Source: Rubritepida sp. (lineage in GTDB: Bacteria > Pseudomonadota > Alphaproteobacteria > Acetobacterales > Acetobacteraceae). Taken from it: 11,128 nt of DNA. The stretch spans positions 1 to 11,128 of the forward strand of contig JACMRO010000232.1 of assembly GCA_014376425.1 (NCBI GenBank). The letters are read 5' to 3'. Made by a program: the position numbers and the translations under genes. Each line of letters begins with the position of its first letter. Within the stretch, counting starts at the first letter, position 1. The notes beneath the pieces were generated by a model. That model saw only the letters and a program-made list of their open reading frames with translations, ran no database searches and was not told where the DNA came from. Shown here piece after piece: positions 7,960 to 11,128 of the stretch.

Positions 7960-8657
7960 CAGTGCACTCCAAGAAAGCGGGTGAGCAGTTCCGTCGGGCT
8001 GTCGGCACGGCTGGCGGCGTGGACGATGACGCCGCCCTCCATCACCGAAACACGGTCTGCCACCGCCAGTGCCGAATAGAGGTTTTGCTCGACCAGCAGC
8101 ACGCCGAGCCCCTCGTCGCGCAGCAGCGCGACGACGCCCTCCAGCGCCTGCACCATCACCGGCGCCAGCCCTTCGGAGGGTTCATCCATCAGGATGAAGG
8201 CCGGGTCGGCCATCAGGGCACGGCCCACCGCCAGCATCTGCCGCTCGCCGCCGGAGAGCTGGTTGCCGCGATGCTGCCGGCGTTCGGCCAGGCGGGGGAA
8301 GGCCTGCATCACCCGCGCCACGGTCCAGCCGCCTCGGGCCTGGGCGGGCTTGAGCATGGTCAGGTGCTCCATGACGGTCAGGGAGGCGAAAACCCGCCGA
8401 CCTTGCGGCACCAGCGCCACGCCGGCGCGGGCGATCAGGTGCGGCTTCAGGCCTGTCAGCCGCGTGGCGCCCAGGCGCACTTCGCCCGCCGTCACGTGCG
8501 GTGCGGCAAGTCCCATCATCGCGCGCACCAGCGTCGTCTTGCCCATGCCGTTGCGGCCGAGCAGGGCATGCACCTGGCCGGGTTCGACGGTCAGCGAGAT
8601 GCCATGCAGCACCCGCGCCTCGCCATAGCCGGCATGGAGGTCGCGCACGTCGAGCAT
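7959..8657 (-). CDS. livF: Branched-chain-amino-acid-type ABC transporter ATPase LivF
   Basis: A 232-residue cytoplasmic ATPase, one of the two that power a LivHMGF-type importer. Walker A is GRNGMGKT (34-41), the signature is LSGGERQ (134-140), and Walker B is FILMDE (154-159) followed by PSEGLAP, the LivF form. The switch region reads LLVEQNLYSAL, with the Gln-Asn usual in LivF where other ATPases have His. The length is typical of LivF. The start shares one base with the livG stop (TGATG) and its own stop overlaps the amidohydrolase start. The gene name reflects family, not proven substrate: LivF-type ATPases also serve importers for amides, urea and aromatic acids. Confidence 0.94.
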   Translation of the reverse strand: MLDVRDLHAGYGEARVLHGISLTVEPGQVHALLGRNGMGKTTLVRAMMGLAAPHVTAGEVRLGATRLTGLKPHLIARAGVALVPQGRRVFASLTVMEHLTMLKPAQARGGWTVARVMQAFPRLAERRQHRGNQLSGGERQMLAVGRALMADPAFILMDEPSEGLAPVMVQALEGVVALLRDEGLGVLLVEQNLYSALAVADRVSVMEGGVIVHAASRADSPTELLTRFLGVH

Positions 8658-9388
8658 CAGGCGGCGCGTCCTAAGTAGACTTCCTGGACGCGGGGGTTGC
8701 CGCGGATGGCGTGGGGCGGCGCCTCCAGCAGAACGCGTCCCTCATGCATGACCGTCACGCTGTCCACTAGGCCTAGCGCCAGGTCCATATCGTGCTCGAT
8801 CAACACCATGGCGATGTCGCGCGGCAGGGCGCGCACGATGTCGGCCACCGCGCCGCGTTCGGCTGGCGAGAGGCCGGCGGCGGGTTCGTCGAGCAGCAGC
8901 AGGCGCGGCTTCTGCACCAGCGCCATGGCTAGCTCGAGCTGCCGCTGCGCGCCGTAGGAGAGGTGCTTGACGGGGCTGTCCTCCACCCCCTTGAGCCGCG
9001 CCGAGGCCAGGGCCTCGGCGATGCCGCCGGCGTCGCGGTCGCGCGCCCACGGGTTCCATTTCGCCGCGGTCAGGCCGCGCAGGGCCACGCGCATGTTCTC
9101 GGCCACGGTTAATTCGGGAAAGAGGTTGGTGATCTGGAAGGTGCGGCCCACGCCACGCCGCGCCCGGGCCTGGGCGGAGGCGCGCGTCGCATCCCAGCCG
9201 TTTATGAGGACCCGGCCTTCGGTGGGCGGGAGCACCCCGGTAATGGCGTTGAACAGCGTCGTCTTGCCGGCGCCGTTCGGGCCGATAACTGCGCGCCGTT
9301 CGCCCGCCGCCAGCGTCAGGCTGGCGCCGTCCACGGCGCGCAGGGCGCCGAAGCGGACGACCACGTTGATGAGTTCGAGAGCCTTCAA
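8657..9388 (-). CDS. livG: Branched-chain-amino-acid-type ABC transporter ATPase LivG
   Basis: A 243-residue ATPase, partner of LivF. Walker A is GPNGAGKT (36-43), the Q-loop region is GRTFQITNLFPELTVAENM (81-99), the signature is LSYGAQRQLE (143-152), Walker B is LLLLDE (163-168) followed by PAAGLSP, and the switch His is His199 in LIEHDM. LSYGxQR and the C-terminal PRVQEVYLG are characteristic of LivG. The only start consistent with the N-terminus (MKALELINVVVRFGALRAVDG) is a TTG at 9388-9386, overlapping the stop of the preceding gene as TTGA. Other in-frame starts would remove conserved residues. The rare start probably relies on ribosomes finishing the upstream gene and may lower LivG yield. 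Confidence 0.94.
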   Translation of the reverse strand: MKALELINVVVRFGALRAVDGASLTLAAGERRAVIGPNGAGKTTLFNAITGVLPPTEGRVLINGWDATRASAQARARRGVGRTFQITNLFPELTVAENMRVALRGLTAAKWNPWARDRDAGGIAEALASARLKGVEDSPVKHLSYGAQRQLELAMALVQKPRLLLLDEPAAGLSPAERGAVADIVRALPRDIAMVLIEHDMDLALGLVDSVTVMHEGRVLLEAPPHAIRGNPRVQEVYLGRAA

Positions 9389-10611
9389 CGCGGACCCTGG
9401 AAGGCGCGTGAATAGGCCGGCTGGCGCATATAGGTCTCGGGATCGAAGCCCCAGAACTGATCGACCTTCTCATAGGTGGCGATCGGCGCGTTCCACAGCT
9501 TGCCATCCGGCCGGCGGCCGACGCGGCGGATAAAGGCGTCGTAGATCGGATTGCCGAAGCGATCGAGTGAGACCGGTGCTCCCAACGGGCTGTTGGTGAG
9601 CGTGGTGGCGCGCACCGCGGCCAGCAACCGGTCGCGGTCCTCGGCCGCGGCGCCAATCGTCTTCAGTGCTTCCACCACCCACATCGCGCCCGAGAAATGA
9701 CTAAAGCCGTAGAGCGAGGGCAGCTTCTGGAAGCGCCGCTCGTAATCGGCCACAAAGGCCTGGGTGGCTGGGTTGGGTGAGCCCTCGGCAAAATGCGCCG
9801 CCGAGACGATGCCCTCGGCCTCCGCACCCATAGTGCGAATAACCGACTGGTCGGTGGCGTTCATGGAGCCGAGCAGCGGAATGCGGCCCTTCAGGCCGAA
9901 CTGCGAATAGGCCTGGATGAGGCGGGTGGCGTCGGAGCCGGTTTCCATGGCGAACACGACGTCGGCGCCGGCATTGGCAAGCTGGCCCATGTAGGGCGAG
10001 AAGTCTGACGTGTTGAGCGGGTGCCAGTATTGCTGAACCACCTGGCCGCCCATCTCGCGGAACTTCTGGGCGAAGCCACCGCACTGCTCGTGGCCAAACG
10101 TGTAGTCCTGGCTGATGAGGGCGGCGCGGCGATAGCCTTGCTTGTAGGCCCAATCGGCCAGCGGGCGGCTGAACTGGCTGGCGCTGTAGCCGGCCACGCG
10201 GATCACGTTGGGGATGCGGGCGCGCTGCGTCAGGTCGTCGGCGGCGATGACCGGAATGAAATAGGGCGTGCCGGTGCCGCGGACGTAGTTGGCGACGGCC
10301 AGGCCGGTATTGGCCAGCAGGTTGCCAAAGAGGAAATGTACCTGGCCTTGTTCGACCAGGCGGCGGGCCTTCTGCAACGCGGTGTCGGGGTTGGAGGCGT
10401 CGTCCTCGACGGTGACCTCAATAGCGCGGCCTTCCACGCGGTTGCCGATGCTATCGAAATACATCTGGAAGCCTTCGACGATCTCGCGCCCGCCGGAGGC
10501 GACGACGCCGGTGAGTGGCGCCATCAGGCCGATCTTGATCGGGCCGGTGCCCTGGGCACGGACCATGCCGGGAGCGGCCAAGGTAGTGGCGAGGAGCATG
10601 CGGCGGTTCAT
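9385..10611 (-). CDS. ABC transporter substrate-binding protein, LivJ/LivK type
   Basis: A 408-residue periplasmic binding protein of the Leu/Ile/Val-binding family (Peripla_BP_6). The N-terminus MNRRMLLATTLAAPGMVRAQ is a signal peptide with a twin arginine at residues 3-4 and likely cleavage after Ala19; RRMLL fits a Tat signal loosely. The mature protein opens GPIKIGLMAPLTGVVASGGR, the family's first strand-loop that contacts ligand, and includes VEDDASNPDTALQKARRLVEQ and FLFGNLLANTGLAVANY, typical of domain I. The C-terminal half (KGRIPLLGS, then YGFSHFSGAMWVVEALK) is domain II. It lies between livM and livG, overlapping livM as ATGA and livG as TTGA. The ligand cannot be read from sequence. 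The operon's amidohydrolase argues for an organic or aromatic acid, or an amide. Confidence 0.92.
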   Translation of the reverse strand: MNRRMLLATTLAAPGMVRAQGTGPIKIGLMAPLTGVVASGGREIVEGFQMYFDSIGNRVEGRAIEVTVEDDASNPDTALQKARRLVEQGQVHFLFGNLLANTGLAVANYVRGTGTPYFIPVIAADDLTQRARIPNVIRVAGYSASQFSRPLADWAYKQGYRRAALISQDYTFGHEQCGGFAQKFREMGGQVVQQYWHPLNTSDFSPYMGQLANAGADVVFAMETGSDATRLIQAYSQFGLKGRIPLLGSMNATDQSVIRTMGAEAEGIVSAAHFAEGSPNPATQAFVADYERRFQKLPSLYGFSHFSGAMWVVEALKTIGAAAEDRDRLLAAVRATTLTNSPLGAPVSLDRFGNPIYDAFIRRVGRRPDGKLWNAPIATYEKVDQFWGFDPETYMRQPAYSRAFQGPR

Positions 10612-11128
10612 GGACGTTTCCTTCTGAAGAGGCCAAGCAGGCCTTGCGGGGCAAAGATCATGATGGCGATGGCGGTGACGCCGAGCACGGACATCCAGCG
10701 CTCGGTGTAGGCGGAGACGAACTGCTCCAGCGCGATCAGCACGAAGGCGCCGACCAGGCCACCCAGAATGGTGCCAACGCCGCCCAGGATGGCCATCAGC
10801 AGCGCCTCCACCGATTGCGGCAGAGCCACGGTGGTGGGACTGACGAAGTCGTTGAACAGGGCGTAGAGCGCGCCTGCGGCACCCGCGAACAGGCCGGACG
10901 TCACGAAGGCCGCCAGCAGGTGCAGCGGCACATCATGCCCCAGCGCCGCCATGCGCGACGGGCTGTCCTTGATGCCGCGCAGGGTGAGCCCGAAGGGCGA
11001 GCGCACCAAGCGCCACATCGCGAAGGTGAGCACCGCGCCGACGCCCAGGATGAGCCAGTAGAGCTGGCGCGGGTCGGCCAGCCAGCCTGTCCGCAGGTCG
11101 CCCCGAATACCGTTCTCGCCGCCGGTCA
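10608..11128 (-). CDS. livM: Branched-chain-amino-acid-type ABC permease LivM, C-terminal part
   Basis: About 173 residues of a permease that enters through the right edge of the window; the start lies outside. The visible part begins TGGENGIRG, matching the conserved TGG-xGL block of LivM. It continues with a membrane segment (LYWLILGVGAVLTFAMW) and the cytoplasmic coupling loop RSPFGLTLRGIKDSPSRMAALG that contacts the ATPases. Further segments follow: LHLLAAFVTSGLFAGAAGALYAL, SVEALLMAILGGVGTILGGLVGAFVLIAL, and VLGVTAIAIMIFAPQGLLGLF. It ends in RRKRP. The frame is open to the edge, so an internal GTG at 11033 is not the start. The stop overlaps the binding-protein ATG by four bases (ATGA). 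A livH gene would be expected just beyond the edge. Confidence 0.93.
   Translation of the reverse strand, partial: TGGENGIRGDLRTGWLADPRQLYWLILGVGAVLTFAMWRLVRSPFGLTLRGIKDSPSRMAALGHDVPLHLLAAFVTSGLFAGAAGALYALFNDFVSPTTVALPQSVEALLMAILGGVGTILGGLVGAFVLIALEQFVSAYTERWMSVLGVTAIAIMIFAPQGLLGLFRRKRP

Overview
The window is high-GC bacterial chromosome of alphaproteobacterial character. The overlapping LivM/LivJK/LivG/LivF genes, the MetE and ThiC sequence types and the mix of insertion-sequence families fit Rhodospirillales, possibly Acetobacteraceae. That placement is an inference from protein style, not a measured phylogeny.

Layout, left to right. (1) About 74-370 holds a decayed IS3-family insertion sequence: part of orfA with a frameshift, and the first codons of orfB. 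(2) From 359 a sigma70-like promoter leads into a cobalamin riboswitch (about 397-616) and then metE (667-2982, + strand), the B12-independent methionine synthase, followed by a perfect GC-rich hairpin. (3) About 3120-3590 holds a near-perfect 20-bp direct repeat and the frameshifted C-terminal half of an IS5-family transposase. (4) thiC (5512-3653, - strand), the HMP-P synthase of thiamine biosynthesis, sits behind a TPP riboswitch (5668-5588). (5) About 5670-5939 has no recognisable gene. (6) 5940-6622 is a dead IS630-family element with one in-frame stop and an internal deletion. (7) 6623-6741 is short unassigned sequence, part of it AT-rich, with a possible IS66-type end. (8) From the right edge down to 6742, on the - strand, lies a tightly overlapping operon: livM (cut by the window edge), a LivJ/LivK-type substrate-binding protein, livG, livF, an ACMSD-type amidohydrolase, and the first 50 codons of a secreted alpha/beta-hydrolase that is truncated at the edge of the insertion-sequence debris.

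How it works together. metE and thiC are two cofactor-linked genes, each under its own riboswitch: B12 is expected to repress metE, and thiamine pyrophosphate to repress thiC. They lie convergently between relics of at least three insertion-sequence families. The right-hand operon looks like uptake plus catabolism: a branched-chain-amino-acid-type ABC importer co-translated with a metal-dependent hydrolase/decarboxylase. The imported compound is therefore probably an organic or aromatic acid or amide rather than leucine, but the sequence does not say which.

I found no clear new defence or mobile system. The most unusual points are the truncated secreted hydrolase at the operon end, the insertion-sequence relic abutting the metE promoter, and the importer-amidohydrolase coupling.
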